Source of the DNA: Robbsia betulipollinis
GTDB taxonomy: Bacteria; Pseudomonadota; Gammaproteobacteria; Burkholderiales; Burkholderiaceae
DNA: 64,000 nt
NCBI RefSeq assembly: GCF_026624755.1
Contig: NZ_JAPMXC010000001.1
Coordinates: 2,576,365 to 2,640,364, forward strand
Direction: 5' to 3'
In this document: piece by piece, positions 20,001-29,439 of the stretch
Position numbering within the stretch: position 1 is the first letter of the stretch
Layout: each line of letters begins with the position of its first letter
Position numbers and translations under genes: made by a program
Notes under the pieces: generated by a model
What the model saw: only the letters and a program-made list of their open reading frames with translations
Databases searched by the model: none
What the model was told of the DNA's origin: nothing

Positions 20001-20234
20001 GTTCAGGCTGGCCATCTGCCCGAACTGCCGCTCCAGCGGCGCGGTCACCGACGTGGTCATCACGTCCGGACTCGCGCCGGGGTAGAGGGTCTGTACCTGG
20101 ATGGTCGGATACTCGACCTGGGGCAGCGCCGAGACCGGCAGGAAGTGCAGCGCGAGCAGGCCGGCGAGCAGGATCGCCGCCATGAGCAGCGCCGTGCCGA
20201 CCGGACGCAGAATGAAAATGCGGGAGGGATTCAT
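17076..20234 (-). CDS. mdtB: RND efflux pump inner-membrane subunit, MdtB type
   Basis: A 1052-residue RND transporter of the expected length. It begins [18 protein letters not shown], has [17 protein letters not shown] in the first periplasmic porter region, and [17 protein letters not shown] in helix 4 with the proton-relay Asp pair. MEYPTI/VEYPTI-type motifs are typical of the MdtB branch. It starts 6 bases after the mdtA stop and ends 10 bases before mdtC, so the three genes form one translationally compact operon. It has none of the low-complexity insertion seen in its partner. Confidence 0.94.
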   Translation of the reverse strand: MNPSRIFILRPVGTALLMAAILLAGLLALHFLPVSALPQVEYPTIQVQTLYPGASPDVMTTSVTAPLERQFGQMASLNQMYSQSSAGASVITLQFALDMPIDIAEQEVQAAINAANSLLPSDLPAPPIYAKVNPADAPIMTLAITSNTLPLTQLEDYADTRIAQKISQVGGVGLVSISGGQRPAVRIQANPRALAAYGLGIDDLRTTIANLNVNTPKGSFDGPSRSFTINANDQLQSADEYGRAVIAYRSGRPVMLTDVATVTQGPENKYLGAWMNGTPAVILNIQRQPGANVIAVAQQIKQLLPQLQAAMPAAVNVTMLGDRTTTIRASVRDVQFELAMSVALVVLVIYLFLGNWYATLIPSLSVPLSLVGTLGVMYLFGFSLDNLSLMALTIATGFVVDDAIVMIENISRYIEAGDPPLQAALKGAQQIGFTIISLTVSLLAVLIPLLFMGDVVGRLFYEFAVTLAVTIVISAIVSLTLVPMLCAKLLRHQPPRSDAAGQPLPPVQSRFERASHRFFEGVIGQYDRALRVVLDHQPLTLLVAILTLVATIALYIFVPKGFFPVQDNGQIEGVSVAAQSTSYQAMAASQRALAAVILQDPDVESLSSFIGVDGTNVTLNSGRFLINLKPRDDRSATASAIIRRLNAAAAHVAGVSLFMQPVQDLTIESSSGLTQYQFILQNPNLQAFDTWMPRLIAKLSASPVLADVSSNLQQNGRSIYVDIDRNTAARFGITPATVDNALYDAFGQRIISTIYTQSNQYRVILEAEPALQQSIAALGALRLPSSSGSSDQVPLSAIARFEERPAPLLINHLGQFPAATVSFNLAPGASLGEAVNAITAAEQAVGLPTSFTNNFQGAALAFQSSLSNELFLILAAVVTMYIVLGVLYESFIHPITILSTLPSAGAGALLALMLSGNDLDVIAIIGIVLLIGIVKKNAIMMIDFALVAEREQGMSPRDAIHQACLLRFRPILMTTMAALLAGLPLMLGTGSGSELRHPLGVTIVGGLIVSQLLTLFTTPVIYLAFDGLGARWRRGVAARRARRAQRAQRPRP

Positions 20235-20240
20235 GCGGGC

Positions 20241-21668
20241 TTAATTGCTGCTGGCGGCGCTGGCGGCATGCGGGCGATGGCCACCGTGCCGGCGTGCCGC
20301 GCCGCTGCCGGGCAGCGTGCCGGAAGCCGGGCTGGCCCCGGCGCCGGACTGGGTGCCGGCGACGCTGATCCTCGCGCCTTCGCGCAGGCGGTCGACCCCA
20401 TCGATGACGACCGCCTCGCCCGCCTGCAGCCCCTGGCTGACGGCAGTGCGCTCGCCGTCGACCGCGCCGGCGACGATCTTGCGCACCGTCACGGTGTGAT
20501 CGGGCTTCACGACGTAGACGAAAGTACCGACCGAACCGGTCTGGATCGCCGCGCTCGGCACCACGACCGCGTTGCGCAGGACGTCGACCAGCAGGCGGAT
20601 ATTGACGAACTGGTTCGGAAACAGCGCCTCGTCGGTGTTCGGGAACAGTGCCCGCAGCTTGACGGTGCCGGTCGTGGTATCGATCTGATTGTCGATGGTG
20701 GCGAGCTTGCCCACGGCGATCTGCGTGGTATTGGTGCGGTCGTAGGCGGACGCAGACAGCACCGCGCCGCTCGCGATGCGCGGCAGGACCACCCGCAAAT
20801 CGTCCTCGGGCAGCGTGAACAGCACGCTCATCGGCTGCGTCTGCGTGATGACCACCACGCCGTCGGTATCGCTCGTCTGCACATAGTTGCCGACATCGAC
20901 CTGGCGCAGACCCACGCGCCCGTCGATCGGCGCGACGATGCGCGCGTACGTCAGGTCGAGCTTGTACGTATCGACGGACGCCTGATCGGCGGCCACGGTG
21001 CCGACGTACTGGTCGACGAGCGATACCTGATCGTCATAGGTCTGGCGGGCGACCGAGTCCTGCGCGAGCAGGGTCTTGTAGCGCTGCAGGTCCAGGCGCG
21101 CCTGCGTCAGCAGCGCCTGATCCTTGCGCAGCGTGCCCTGGGCCTGGCGCATCTGGATTTCGTAGGGGCGCGGGTCGACCTGCGCGAGGAAATCGCCCTT
21201 GTGTACGTGCTGGCCTTCGACGAAACCGATTTTCTGCAGGGTGCCGGCGATCTGGGTGTGCACCGTCACCGTGGCGAGCGGCGTGACCGTGCCCAGCGCG
21301 TTGCGGATGATCGGAATTTCGCCGATGACGGCGCTCGCGGTGCGCACCGTCTGCGTCTGGTCGGTGGGCATGCCGCCGCCGCCATGCCGTCCGCCGCCAC
21401 CGCCACCGCCATGGCGCGCGCCGCCGGCCTGGCCCCACGGCCGTATCGCGATCAGCAACACCGCGGCGATCACCAGCAACAGGACGATCAGCCAGATCAC
21501 GCGCCGTGACTTGCCGCCTCGCCGCGCGGGGCGTGGTTCGGGTGGCAGGGGCGGCGGGACCGACGGCGCACCGGGCGCCGGGGCGGCGGCGCGCGGCGCG
21601 GGCGTGGGTGCGGCAGAAGAAGCGGCAGGCGTGACGGGAGCAGCGGAATCGGGCTTGGTTTCGTCCAT
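20241..21668 (-). CDS. mdtA: RND efflux periplasmic adaptor, MdtA type
   Basis: A 475-residue membrane-fusion protein. After a Pro/Ala-rich cytoplasmic N-terminus (residues 1-55) there is one membrane segment (VIWLIVLLLVIAAVLLIAI), then a Gly/His-rich linker, a split biotinyl-lipoyl domain, an alpha-helical hairpin and beta-barrel domains. The conserved DARVGLRQVD-type region appears as PIDGRVGLRQVDVGNYV. It links the MdtBC pump to an outer-membrane channel; no such channel gene is in the operon. The ATG at 21668 (MDETKPDS) gives a sensible cytoplasmic N-terminus; the longer open frame upstream lacks gene-like features. It is the first gene of the operon. Confidence 0.92.
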   Translation of the reverse strand: MDETKPDSAAPVTPAASSAAPTPAPRAAAPAPGAPSVPPPLPPEPRPARRGGKSRRVIWLIVLLLVIAAVLLIAIRPWGQAGGARHGGGGGGGRHGGGGMPTDQTQTVRTASAVIGEIPIIRNALGTVTPLATVTVHTQIAGTLQKIGFVEGQHVHKGDFLAQVDPRPYEIQMRQAQGTLRKDQALLTQARLDLQRYKTLLAQDSVARQTYDDQVSLVDQYVGTVAADQASVDTYKLDLTYARIVAPIDGRVGLRQVDVGNYVQTSDTDGVVVITQTQPMSVLFTLPEDDLRVVLPRIASGAVLSASAYDRTNTTQIAVGKLATIDNQIDTTTGTVKLRALFPNTDEALFPNQFVNIRLLVDVLRNAVVVPSAAIQTGSVGTFVYVVKPDHTVTVRKIVAGAVDGERTAVSQGLQAGEAVVIDGVDRLREGARISVAGTQSGAGASPASGTLPGSGAARRHGGHRPHAASAASSN

Positions 21669-21949
21669 CGCTAGGCTAGTGAATACGTAGTGAGTACGGC
21701 AGTGAAGGCGCAATGAGGCCGTAGCAGGGGCCGCGCGCGTCAGGTTGGCAGGATAACGAATCCTACGGAACATTCACACGCGCGTCCATCGGCGCCACTT
21801 TGCAATGCATTACAGCGATGCGGACGGACCACAGCACGCGGCGGACCGGGCGTGCGGCAACGGTTGCGGCCGTGCTCGGCGTGCCCGGCGCGCGAGCGCG
21901 ATCCGAGTTCGGCTAAGATGGGACCCCGCCGTTTTTTCGAGATTCGCGC

Positions 21950-24790
21950 ATGACGATCGATGCCGCGTCGACCCTGGCGCGCTGGCTGCGCCGCGCCCGC
22001 CGTTGCTGCCGTTCCTGCCGTACCCGTGGCGCCTCGGCGTCTCCGGTGTTTCCGGGGTCTCCGGGGTTTCCGGTGCGCGCGGCATGGCCGGCGCGGGCCA
22101 TTGCGCTCAGCGGGCGGATTCCGGGCGCACGGGCCGGCGCCCGGCGCGCGGTGGCGACCGCGGTCGGTGCGTTGCTGGGTGGAGCGGTCGTTTTCGCGCA
22201 GGCGGCGCCGCCGGTCATGCATGTGCCGGCGGCGCTCCAGGCGCTGATGGCGCCGCCCGCCGCGCCGGCCTCGGATGCCCGCGCGGGGTCGGGTGCCGGC
22301 GTCACGGACGCGTCCGAAGCGGCGCGCAAAGGCACGGGCGCGGGCATGGACGGCACGCAAGCCAGCGGCGATGCCGACAGCGCGCCGGACGTGGCGGCCG
22401 ACGGCGCGGCACAGGGGGCCGCGGGCGATGCTGCGCGCGCGAACGCGGCACGCGTCGCCGGCCGGGATGCGGCGCTCGCGGGTTCGCTCGACCGCGTCAT
22501 CGCCACGCTGGAGAGCGACCGGCAACGCGCCGCGCTCCTCGCCCAGCTCCGGCAATTGCGCGCCGCCACGCAGGCGGCGCACGGGGCCGCCGCGACGCAG
22601 GCCGGCGTCGCGGACACGGACGCGGCGACCGGCGCCGGGGCGCCGGCGAACGATGCCGCCGACCCATCGGGCGGGACGGGTGCCGCCGGCGCGGCGTCCG
22701 CCGTTGCGCCCGCGCCCGGCAGCGGGTCGGCGGTCGAAACGGTACGCGCCGTCCAGGCTGGTCTGCTGGGGATGCTCGGCTCGGCGGTCGGCGCGTTGAG
22801 CCGTCATGCCGGCGAGGACGCACCGGTGCAGTACTGGTCGGGCCGCTTCAATGCCGCCGGCAACGAACTGAACACGATCGCGGCAGGGCGCGGCAGTTAT
22901 TCGACCGGGCGCGCGCTGCTCGACCTGCTCGCCACGCTCGCGCTCTGGGGCGGCAGCGCGGCGCTGTTGATCTATGTCCAGTATCGCGTCCACCGGCGTC
23001 TGGGCATCGTGCTGGGTCTGGAGGCGGAACCCACGACGCGGCAGTTGATGGTGTTCCTCGCACGCCGGGTCGGTCCCTGGATCATCGCCTTCCTGATCAG
23101 CCTGGTGCTGGCGCGCACGCTCGTCCCTTCGTTCGGGCGCACGGTCGCCATGGTGCTGGCCTACGCGGTCGTGGTGGGCGCGGTGTTCTCGGCCCTGTGC
23201 CTGACGATGTTCTCCCTGTTCGGGGCGGGACACCGGCGCGTCGCGGTGCATCTGCTGATCGCGCATTCCCGCCGGCTGCTGTTCCTGATCGGCGCCTGCG
23301 GCGCGCTGGGCGACGCGACCCGCAGTTACGACGTCAGCATGATGCTCGGCTCGAATCTCGCCGGTTTGATCTCCACCGCCGCCAATCTTTGCGCGGCCGT
23401 GCTGACGGGTTATTTCGCGCTCGCCTTCCGCCGTCCGGTCGCGCATCTCTTCATCAACCGCTCGCACGACCAGCGGCTGCGGCAGAAGGCGTTGACGGAA
23501 GTCTTCGAGATCCTCGGCACGCTCTGGCACCTGCCGATGCTGCTGCTCGCGGTCATCGCCGTGACCGCCACCCTCGCGGGACTCGACTCGTCGACCGACG
23601 CGCTGCGGCGCGCGATCGTCACGGCCCTGCTGCTGGTGCTGGCCTTCTTCATCACCGCGGTGGTGCGGCGCATCACGCGCCCGTCCGGCAACGTCGCGAG
23701 TCTCGGCGACCCTCCCGGCGGCGCCCGCCATGGCAGGGTGCGCCGCCAACGCCGGCTGTCCGGCTATGTCGGCCGCTTCGTGCATTTCTTCGGCACCCTG
23801 CTGGTGTTCGGGGTGTGGTGCGTCTTCCTGGAGCTGGCTGCCCGTTTCTGGGGGCACTCGCTGCTCACCGCGCTGTCGAGCTCACCGGCGGCGCAGCGTA
23901 TCAGTCATGCGCTGGCGAGCACGGGCGTGACCCTGTTCTCGGCCTGGCTTCTCTGGCTGGTGATCGACACGGCGATCGTCGAGACGCTCCATCCGTCGGG
24001 CCATCGCGGCAAGTCGCGCGCCGCGCCCAGCACCCGCGCCCGCACCATCCTGCCTCTGTTGCGCAATGTCCTGCTGGGCGCGCTGGTGGTGATCGTGGCG
24101 ATTTCGACGCTCGCGAACATGGGGCTGAACGTCACGCCGCTACTCGCCGGTGCCGGCGTGATCGGCCTGGCCATCGGTTTCGGCGCCCAGTCGCTGGTGC
24201 AGGACGTGATCACCGGGCTCTTCATCCTGATCGAGGACACGATCTCGATCGGCGATTCGGTCGAGGTCGACGGCGGCCACGCCGGCATCGTCGAAAACCT
24301 TACCGTGCGCACCGTGCGGCTGCGCGACGGGCAGGGGGCGATCCACTCGGTGCCGTTCAGTCAGATCAAGACGGTCAAGAATCTCTCGCGCGATTTCGCC
24401 TATGCGGTCTTCGAGGTGCGGCTGGCGTTCGCGACCGATATCGACGACGTGACCCGGATGATTCGCGCGGTGGGCGATGAGATGCTCGAGGATGTGCGCT
24501 ATCGTGCCAATATCCTCGGGCCGGTGGAAATCTGGGGGCTGGACCGCTTCGAAGCCAACTGGATGATCGTCAAAGGCCAGATCAAGACGCGCCCGCTGCA
24601 GCAAAGTGGGGTGGGGCGGGCGTTCAATCTGCTGCTCAAAATGCGCATGGACGAGGCGGGAATGGTCATGCCGACGCCGCACATGACCGTTCTTGCCGCG
24701 GCGCCGGCACCGCTTCAGGCCGCGGCGGCGCCCCCGATCGTGACATCGGTGTCGGGCGGCGACGCGCCGGCGGGCCCGGCTTCATCCTGA
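21950..24790 (+). CDS. Large MscS-family mechanosensitive channel (YbiO-like)
   Basis: A 946-residue inner-membrane protein. The first 290 residues are very Ala/Gly-rich and include a hydrophobic segment (possible signal) and a helical region with LESDRQRAALLAQLRQLR, as in YbiO/large MscS homologues. Several membrane helices follow, and the MscS core starts near residue 715: pore helix GLNVTPLLAGAGVIGLAIGF, then GAQSLVQDVITGLFILIED and the beta domain GDSVEVDGGHAGIVENLTVR. Channels of this family open under membrane tension and release solutes during hypo-osmotic shock. The gene is divergent from mdtA. The N-terminal start is the least certain part. Confidence 0.88.
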   Translation: MTIDAASTLARWLRRARRCCRSCRTRGASASPVFPGSPGFPVRAAWPARAIALSGRIPGARAGARRAVATAVGALLGGAVVFAQAAPPVMHVPAALQALMAPPAAPASDARAGSGAGVTDASEAARKGTGAGMDGTQASGDADSAPDVAADGAAQGAAGDAARANAARVAGRDAALAGSLDRVIATLESDRQRAALLAQLRQLRAATQAAHGAAATQAGVADTDAATGAGAPANDAADPSGGTGAAGAASAVAPAPGSGSAVETVRAVQAGLLGMLGSAVGALSRHAGEDAPVQYWSGRFNAAGNELNTIAAGRGSYSTGRALLDLLATLALWGGSAALLIYVQYRVHRRLGIVLGLEAEPTTRQLMVFLARRVGPWIIAFLISLVLARTLVPSFGRTVAMVLAYAVVVGAVFSALCLTMFSLFGAGHRRVAVHLLIAHSRRLLFLIGACGALGDATRSYDVSMMLGSNLAGLISTAANLCAAVLTGYFALAFRRPVAHLFINRSHDQRLRQKALTEVFEILGTLWHLPMLLLAVIAVTATLAGLDSSTDALRRAIVTALLLVLAFFITAVVRRITRPSGNVASLGDPPGGARHGRVRRQRRLSGYVGRFVHFFGTLLVFGVWCVFLELAARFWGHSLLTALSSSPAAQRISHALASTGVTLFSAWLLWLVIDTAIVETLHPSGHRGKSRAAPSTRARTILPLLRNVLLGALVVIVAISTLANMGLNVTPLLAGAGVIGLAIGFGAQSLVQDVITGLFILIEDTISIGDSVEVDGGHAGIVENLTVRTVRLRDGQGAIHSVPFSQIKTVKNLSRDFAYAVFEVRLAFATDIDDVTRMIRAVGDEMLEDVRYRANILGPVEIWGLDRFEANWMIVKGQIKTRPLQQSGVGRAFNLLLKMRMDEAGMVMPTPHMTVLAAAPAPLQAAAAPPIVTSVSGGDAPAGPASS

Positions 24791-24803
24791 AAACGCGCGG
24801 CAG

Positions 24804-24833
24804 CGCCTTTCGCGACGCGGGTGGCGAAAGGCG
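24804..24833 (+). terminator. Inverted repeat after the MscS gene, possible terminator
   Basis: CGCCTTTCGC and GCGAAAGGCG are perfect 10-bp arms around a 10-base loop, 14 bases after the channel-gene stop. The following bases are only moderately T-rich (GAATCGTTTCTTTC), so it is a plausible but not textbook terminator. Confidence 0.55.
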
Positions 24834-24959
24834 GAATCGTTTCTTTCATGGCGCGTTGAGAATCATCCTTTTCCTATTGTATTAATGCAAAAGAGAAAGT
24901 AAGCCGTTAAACGCGGCGCTTCTAAGCATTTTCGCGTGGTGCAATTTACTAGGAGTCCG

Positions 24960-25023
24960 TAGAAAGCGCTTTCTAAGCCCGGGAAATTTTGATAAAAAAG
25001 ATCATCCAATTTTCCCGGGGGAG
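24960..25023 (+). promoter_or_regulatory. Palindrome and ribosome-site hairpin in the lrp-type leader
   Basis: A perfect 16-bp palindrome, TAGAAAGCGCTTTCTA, lies at 24960-24975. Just after it, CCCGGGAAA (24978-24986) can pair with TTTCCCGGG (25011-25019). The second arm runs into the GGGGGAG ribosome-binding site (to 25023) of the regulator gene at 25029. The palindrome is a candidate operator, and the hairpin could limit access to the ribosome-binding site. Confidence 0.5.
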
Positions 25024-25028
25024 ACACC

Positions 25029-25493
25029 ATGCGATTCGATGCCACGGACAGACGTATTCTGGAACTGCTGCAAATGGATGCTTCGATGCCGCTCGCGGAG
25101 CTGGCGCAACATGTGCATCTGACGCAGACGCCGTGCTGGAAGCGGGTGCAGCGGCTCAAGCGTTCGGGCGTGATCCGCCGGCAGGTGACCTTGTGCGATC
25201 CCACCGCGCTGGGCGTCGGCACGACCGTGTTCGTGTCGCTGCGCACCGCGCAGCATTCGGCGGAGTGGAGCGAACGGTTTTCGGCGCTGGTCGCCACCGT
25301 GCCCGAGGTGGTCGAGGTCTACCGAATGACCGGCGACCGCGATTACCTGTTGCGCCTCGCAGTGGGCGGCATCGACGATTACGACCGCGTCTACCACACG
25401 CTGATCCAGTCCATCCAGCTCCACGACGTCACGTCGAATTTCGCGATGGAGCAGGTGAAATATTCGACCGCGCTGCCGGTGCGCGAGAATTAG
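25029..25493 (+). CDS. Lrp/AsnC-family transcriptional regulator
   Basis: A 154-residue regulator of the usual family length. Residues 1-60 form the winged helix-turn-helix (DATDRRILELLQMDASMPL, then LAQHVHLTQTPCWKRVQRLK), and residues 65-150 the RAM effector domain (VFVSLRT..., VVEVYRMTGDRDYLLRLAVG). Family members bind amino acids and act as dimers to octamers; the ligand is unknown here. The start has a strong ribosome-binding site (GGGGGAG, 5 bases from the ATG). Autoregulation is likely for the family, and a perfect palindrome lies 54 bases upstream. Confidence 0.93.
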   Translation: MRFDATDRRILELLQMDASMPLAELAQHVHLTQTPCWKRVQRLKRSGVIRRQVTLCDPTALGVGTTVFVSLRTAQHSAEWSERFSALVATVPEVVEVYRMTGDRDYLLRLAVGGIDDYDRVYHTLIQSIQLHDVTSNFAMEQVKYSTALPVREN

Positions 25494-25648
25494 AGCGCGG
25501 GGCCGACGCGAAGCGCTCGCTCATCGTCCGCCGCAGGGGCGATCCCGCCGTGCCGGCGCCGGGGCGGGGCATGCGGCGCGGCGTTTGCTGCAGCGTACAA
25601 TCGGGGATCCGCCGGTGTCCGCCGGTCACTCCTCGCAGGTAATGCAAC

Positions 25649-25876
25649 ATGGTAGAAAACGGCAGGAAAATGCCCCGTCCGCGGGATCCGACGCGGCCCG
25701 TGATGTTCATCGTCGTCGTCGCGGTGCTTTTCGTCTTCGGCACCTTGCTGTACAAGGCATTGTCGGGCAAGGCCGCCTATCAGGCGGAGCAGGAGGCGCA
25801 GGCGCGCGCCTGGGAGCGCACGCACCCGGACGTGGTTCCGGCGGCGCCCTTATCCGCTTCTTCCGTCCGGCCCTGA
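25649..25876 (+). CDS. Small single-span membrane protein
   Basis: A 75-residue protein with a basic N-terminus (MVENGRKMPRPRDPTRP), one strongly hydrophobic segment (VMFIVVVAVLFVFGTLLYKAL, split here for reading: residues about 19-39) and a polar, Ala/Glu-rich tail facing the periplasm if the positive-inside rule holds. No family is recognised. Its last 27 bases overlap the end of the convergent FUSC-family gene. An ATG at 25670 behind AGGAAA is an alternative start. Confidence 0.6.
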   Translation: MVENGRKMPRPRDPTRPVMFIVVVAVLFVFGTLLYKALSGKAAYQAEQEAQARAWERTHPDVVPAAPLSASSVRP

Positions 25877-28441
25877 CGCGCCGGATTCCACTGCGTCTCG
25901 CGCCGAGGCGGTCGGTCTCGATGCGTCCGGTTCCGCCTCGATTTCGGGCTTGATTGCGGCGGCGTCACCGGTCGCGCCGGTGCCCGCGCTGGTGCCCGCG
26001 CCGTCGTCCGCCCTGTCGTCCGCAAATGCAGTCGCGCCGTCGGCCGCGCGCGCGGCGGCGCCGTCGGCCTCGGCCCGGGCCGCGATCCCGGCTGCGGCGG
26101 CCGCCGCCGTGGCCGCGACGCCGGTGTCGGCGCCAGCCTGGGCGTCATCATGCTCGAGCAGCAGATGGATCGCGCTCGCATCCTTGCGGATCAACTGCGA
26201 CGAGCGCAGCATTTGCTTGCACTGATAGACCAGCAGCTTGATCTCGTGCGTGGCGTCGGCGGGAACGCCTTGCGTTTTCTCGACCGCCACCGCCATGTCG
26301 TCGAGCGCCTTGCCCATCGCACGCAGGGCGTCCGGCGTGTCGCCGACGGCGGGCACACCGGGCAGCGTGGGGGCCGCGGCACGCGATGCGGCCGCCTCGG
26401 CCTCCGCCAGATTGCGCCGCACCGCGTCCAGCGCGATCCGCAGCGCTGGCGGCTCGGGCGAGCCGACCGCCGCGATCATGGGTGCCGCGGCGGTGATCTG
26501 CGACGCGAGCGCATGACTTTGCACCAGCAGATCGTTCAGTTCCGCGACGTAATACTGCTTCGATTTCGGTTCGCGCATCATCCGCCGAAAAGCCTGCCCG
26601 AGATTGGCGTAGCTGACGTGCACCGTCTTGCGCGCGAGCCGGTATCGATAATCCGCGTCCAGACCAGCGGCCACGCCGGGGGAGACGCCACCGGGGGCCG
26701 CCGACGCGGGCACGGCACCCGCCCGCGGACGCGCCGCGCGGATCGCATCCACGTATTCCCGCATCGATGCGATGCTCGCCTTGACGAGCGGACCCATCAG
26801 ACGGTATTCCCAGTTGGCGAACAGATAACTGATGGCCACCGCGATCGACGAACCGATCACCGTATCCAGCGCGCGTTCGCCGATCAGCCGCATGCCCACC
26901 GGGGCCAGCAGGTGATACAGCAGAAGCACATAGGCGGAAATGAACACCACCGCCGCCGCGTAGTTGATCAAGAGCAGCGAATACGCCATGAACATGCACG
27001 CGAACACCACGCCGAGGATGACCGGCGTGCTCTTGACCACGAACAGGAAGGCCAGGCTGGCCGCGCAGCCGATCACCGTGCCGACGATGCGCTGCGTATT
27101 GCGCTCCCGCGTCAGGGAGAATCCAGGCTTGAGGATGATCACCGTGGTCAGCACGATCCAGTAGCTGTTGGTGATCGGCAGCAGTTTGCCGATGCCCAGG
27201 CCGGCGGCCACCGCGATCGTGACCCGCAGCGCATGCCGGAACGGTGGCGACGACATGGTCAGGTTCGACAGCAGTTGCGAGAGGCTGATGCGCCGGCTTT
27301 TCAGGAAACCGTGCAGCGCCTGATCCACGCGCATCTCGGTTTCGAGCTTGCCCTCGGTGGCCGCGCGCGTGTTGCGGTGCATCCGCTCGGTCAGACGCGA
27401 CACGGTCCACATGCGCCGGAAGGTGGCGACCGTCGACGCGTAGGCTTCCGAATCCCGGGCGGGGAAATCCTTGCGACGCATCCGGTCGATCTCGAATTCG
27501 ATCGCCCGCAGTTCCGCCTTGTGGCGCACGTGCTGTACCGATGCGCGATCCTGCAGGATCGCCAGGCCGACCGTTTCCAGTTCGTTGGCGAATTTTTCGA
27601 GCAGGTCGTGGAAGAAGACGAGCAGGTCCGCGTCGCGGAACGTATTGCGCAGCAGCACGTAATCGGTATGCGAACTCACGGCCGTATCGTGCAGGTCGAC
27701 CGAATTGATGAACAGGTTGAAGAGCCGTGTGCGCCGCGGGTCGCCGTCACTGCGCTTGAGGCGGGGCAGGGTACGCAACACGATGTCGCGCGCCGCGTCC
27801 TGTTGCTCGACGGCGGCGATCTGCTTCTTCACGAGATCTTCGTAGTCGTCCGCAAGCGCCGTGTCCGGATCGTAGAAGCGCGCCCGCGCGCGCAGATAGT
27901 CGGCGGTGGAAAAGATCGCATCGGCGATCACCTGCCGTTCGATGCGTTCGATCTGCCAGCGGCTGATCAGATAGCTCCAGTAGGTGTACCAGAGGCTGCC
28001 TCCCAGCAGCCAGAGCGCATTGACCAGCGCCTCCACGGGCGTGAAGTGCTGCTCGAGGTTGGTGATCATCATGTACAGCGTCGCGAAGCTGATCTGCGGC
28101 CCCTTCGCGCCGAACATGACGATCATCGACAGCAGGAAGGTCAGCGGCACGACCGTGAGCCAGAGCGCGAAGCCGCTGGAGGTCGCGATGCCGGTCGCCA
28201 GCGCCGACAGGAAGCCGAGGAAGGAGCACGCGAGCATCTCGTTGTGCTTGTACTTCAGCGGCCCCGGCAGGTCGACCACGCTGGCCGCGATCGCGCCGCT
28301 TGCCAGGGTGAACCCCAGCTCCCGGTCGTCGAAGCCGAGCAGCAACACCACGGCGGGCAGGACGATGCCCAGCGAGATCCGCAAGCCGCTGAAGAGATGC
28401 TGACTGTAAAGGAACTTCCTTAATTCGATCGAGTAACGCAT
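25850..28441 (-). CDS. FUSC-family inner-membrane transporter (YccS/YhfK type)
   Basis: An 863-residue protein with two blocks of about five to six membrane helices (residues 15-160 and 395-540) separated by a cytoplasmic region. This duplicated layout is that of the YccS/YhfK/AaeB fusaric-acid-resistance superfamily. The second block contains GKLLPITNSYWIVLTTVIILK and NTQRIVGTVIGC, the conserved FUSC_2 motif. Such proteins are implicated in aromatic acid export, but the substrate is not shown here. The last 120 residues are Ala/Gly/Asp-rich and probably disordered. The gene is monocistronic and converges on the small membrane-protein gene. Confidence 0.87.
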   Translation of the reverse strand: MRYSIELRKFLYSQHLFSGLRISLGIVLPAVVLLLGFDDRELGFTLASGAIAASVVDLPGPLKYKHNEMLACSFLGFLSALATGIATSSGFALWLTVVPLTFLLSMIVMFGAKGPQISFATLYMMITNLEQHFTPVEALVNALWLLGGSLWYTYWSYLISRWQIERIERQVIADAIFSTADYLRARARFYDPDTALADDYEDLVKKQIAAVEQQDAARDIVLRTLPRLKRSDGDPRRTRLFNLFINSVDLHDTAVSSHTDYVLLRNTFRDADLLVFFHDLLEKFANELETVGLAILQDRASVQHVRHKAELRAIEFEIDRMRRKDFPARDSEAYASTVATFRRMWTVSRLTERMHRNTRAATEGKLETEMRVDQALHGFLKSRRISLSQLLSNLTMSSPPFRHALRVTIAVAAGLGIGKLLPITNSYWIVLTTVIILKPGFSLTRERNTQRIVGTVIGCAASLAFLFVVKSTPVILGVVFACMFMAYSLLLINYAAAVVFISAYVLLLYHLLAPVGMRLIGERALDTVIGSSIAVAISYLFANWEYRLMGPLVKASIASMREYVDAIRAARPRAGAVPASAAPGGVSPGVAAGLDADYRYRLARKTVHVSYANLGQAFRRMMREPKSKQYYVAELNDLLVQSHALASQITAAAPMIAAVGSPEPPALRIALDAVRRNLAEAEAAASRAAAPTLPGVPAVGDTPDALRAMGKALDDMAVAVEKTQGVPADATHEIKLLVYQCKQMLRSSQLIRKDASAIHLLLEHDDAQAGADTGVAATAAAAAAGIAARAEADGAAARAADGATAFADDRADDGAGTSAGTGATGDAAAIKPEIEAEPDASRPTASARDAVESGASGPDGRSG

Positions 28442-28568
28442 GGCGGCCGGTAGCGATGAGCCGCCAGTCTAACGTGGGGGGAGACAAACCGGAAGGCCGA
28501 CGGAAACGCGGCGGCGCGGCGTGCGCGGACGTCGTCGGCCGTGGCCCGGTAGCCTGACGCCGCCGGAC

Positions 28569-28970
28569 TCACTCGGTGACGCGTGTGCGCAGGGCCTTGA
28601 TCGCGCCGCGCCGCGTCTTGCCATCGAGCCGTCGGCGTCCGGACGCCCGGGTCGGGCGGGTGGCCTTGCGTGCCCGGGGGACGTCGTTGGCGCGCGCGAC
28701 CAGTTCGTACAGGCGTTCGAGCGCGTCGATGCGATTCTGTTCCTGGCTGCGATGCACCTGGGCCTTGATGACGACCACGCCGCCGCGCGTGATGCGGTGG
28801 TCGCTGATCGCGAGCAGTCGTTCCTTCAGCGCCGCGGGCAGCGAGGATGCGAGGATGTCGAATTGCAGGTGGATCGCGCTCGACACCTTGTTGACGTTCT
28901 GGCCGCCGGCGCCCTGCGCGCGGATCGCGCTGATCTCGATCTCGTGGTCTGGGATGGTCGGAACGGACAT
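28569..28970 (-). CDS. arfB: Alternative ribosome-rescue factor ArfB
   Basis: A 133-residue peptidyl-tRNA hydrolase of the release-factor fold. The catalytic GGQ is at residues 22-24 in AQGAGGQNVNKVSSAI, the strongest signature of the class. The C-terminal 35 residues are very basic (RRRLDGKTRRGAIKALRTRV), matching the tail that enters the empty mRNA channel of stalled ribosomes. It lacks the stop-codon-recognition domain of RF1/RF2. It frees ribosomes stalled on mRNAs without stop codons. Monocistronic, with an ATG start at 28970. Confidence 0.95.
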   Translation of the reverse strand: MSVPTIPDHEIEISAIRAQGAGGQNVNKVSSAIHLQFDILASSLPAALKERLLAISDHRITRGGVVVIKAQVHRSQEQNRIDALERLYELVARANDVPRARKATRPTRASGRRRLDGKTRRGAIKALRTRVTE

Positions 28971-29226
28971 GGCGGGGCGGCGGGAGAGACGTGAAATGGC
29001 GGCAAGGCGGGGCCGCGATGAAGAGGCTGCGATGAAGAAGGCTGCCGCGGGCTGGCGGGATTATACCGTGCCGCGGCAGCGTCGGCCGCCGGGTTGCGCA
29101 GACGGGCAGGTCGACGGCCCGCGTGGGCCCGCCATCGCCCGCCGTGCATGCCGCAGCGCGCCGGCGGGGCGGCCGTGCCGGCTTGTTCGCCGGCCAGGCT
29201 GCTCGCCTGTGCGCCTGCGTACCGGC

Positions 29227-29439
29227 TTACTTGCCGACCTGGTTGCCGATCAGTCCGCCCGCCGCCGCGCCGCCGAGCGTACCGAGCGCGCCACCGCCCA
29301 GGGCCGCGCCGGCCACGCCGCCCGCCGTCGCACCCAGCGCGGTGTCGCGCTGACGGGTCGTCATGCCTTCGCAGCCCGCGAGGCCCGTCACCAGGGTCAC
29401 GACGACGGCCAGGGCGCCCAGATGCTTGATCGATTTCAT
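29227..29439 (-). CDS. Glycine-zipper lipoprotein (OsmB-like)
   Basis: A 70-residue lipoprotein. The signal peptide ends in a lipobox with the lipidated Cys at residue 23 (TGLAGC). The mature part is a Gly/Ala-rich glycine-zipper segment (ALGATAGGVAGAALGGGALG...) ending LIGNQVGK, the 2TM glycine-zipper pattern of OsmB/SlyB-type proteins. It is presumably anchored in the outer membrane, with an unknown, often stress-related, role. Confidence 0.8.
   Translation of the reverse strand: MKSIKHLGALAVVVTLVTGLAGCEGMTTRQRDTALGATAGGVAGAALGGGALGTLGGAAAGGLIGNQVGK

Noticed and set aside
16689..21509. A 1606-codon open frame on the plus strand opposite mdtC, mdtB and mdtA
   Set aside because: It is read antisense to three clear RND genes. 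The composition is Arg/Asp/Gly/His-rich without domains, the usual result of high GC at third codon positions. Similar long antisense frames at 5063-7762, 26150-28423 and 29363-31756 were rejected for the same reason.
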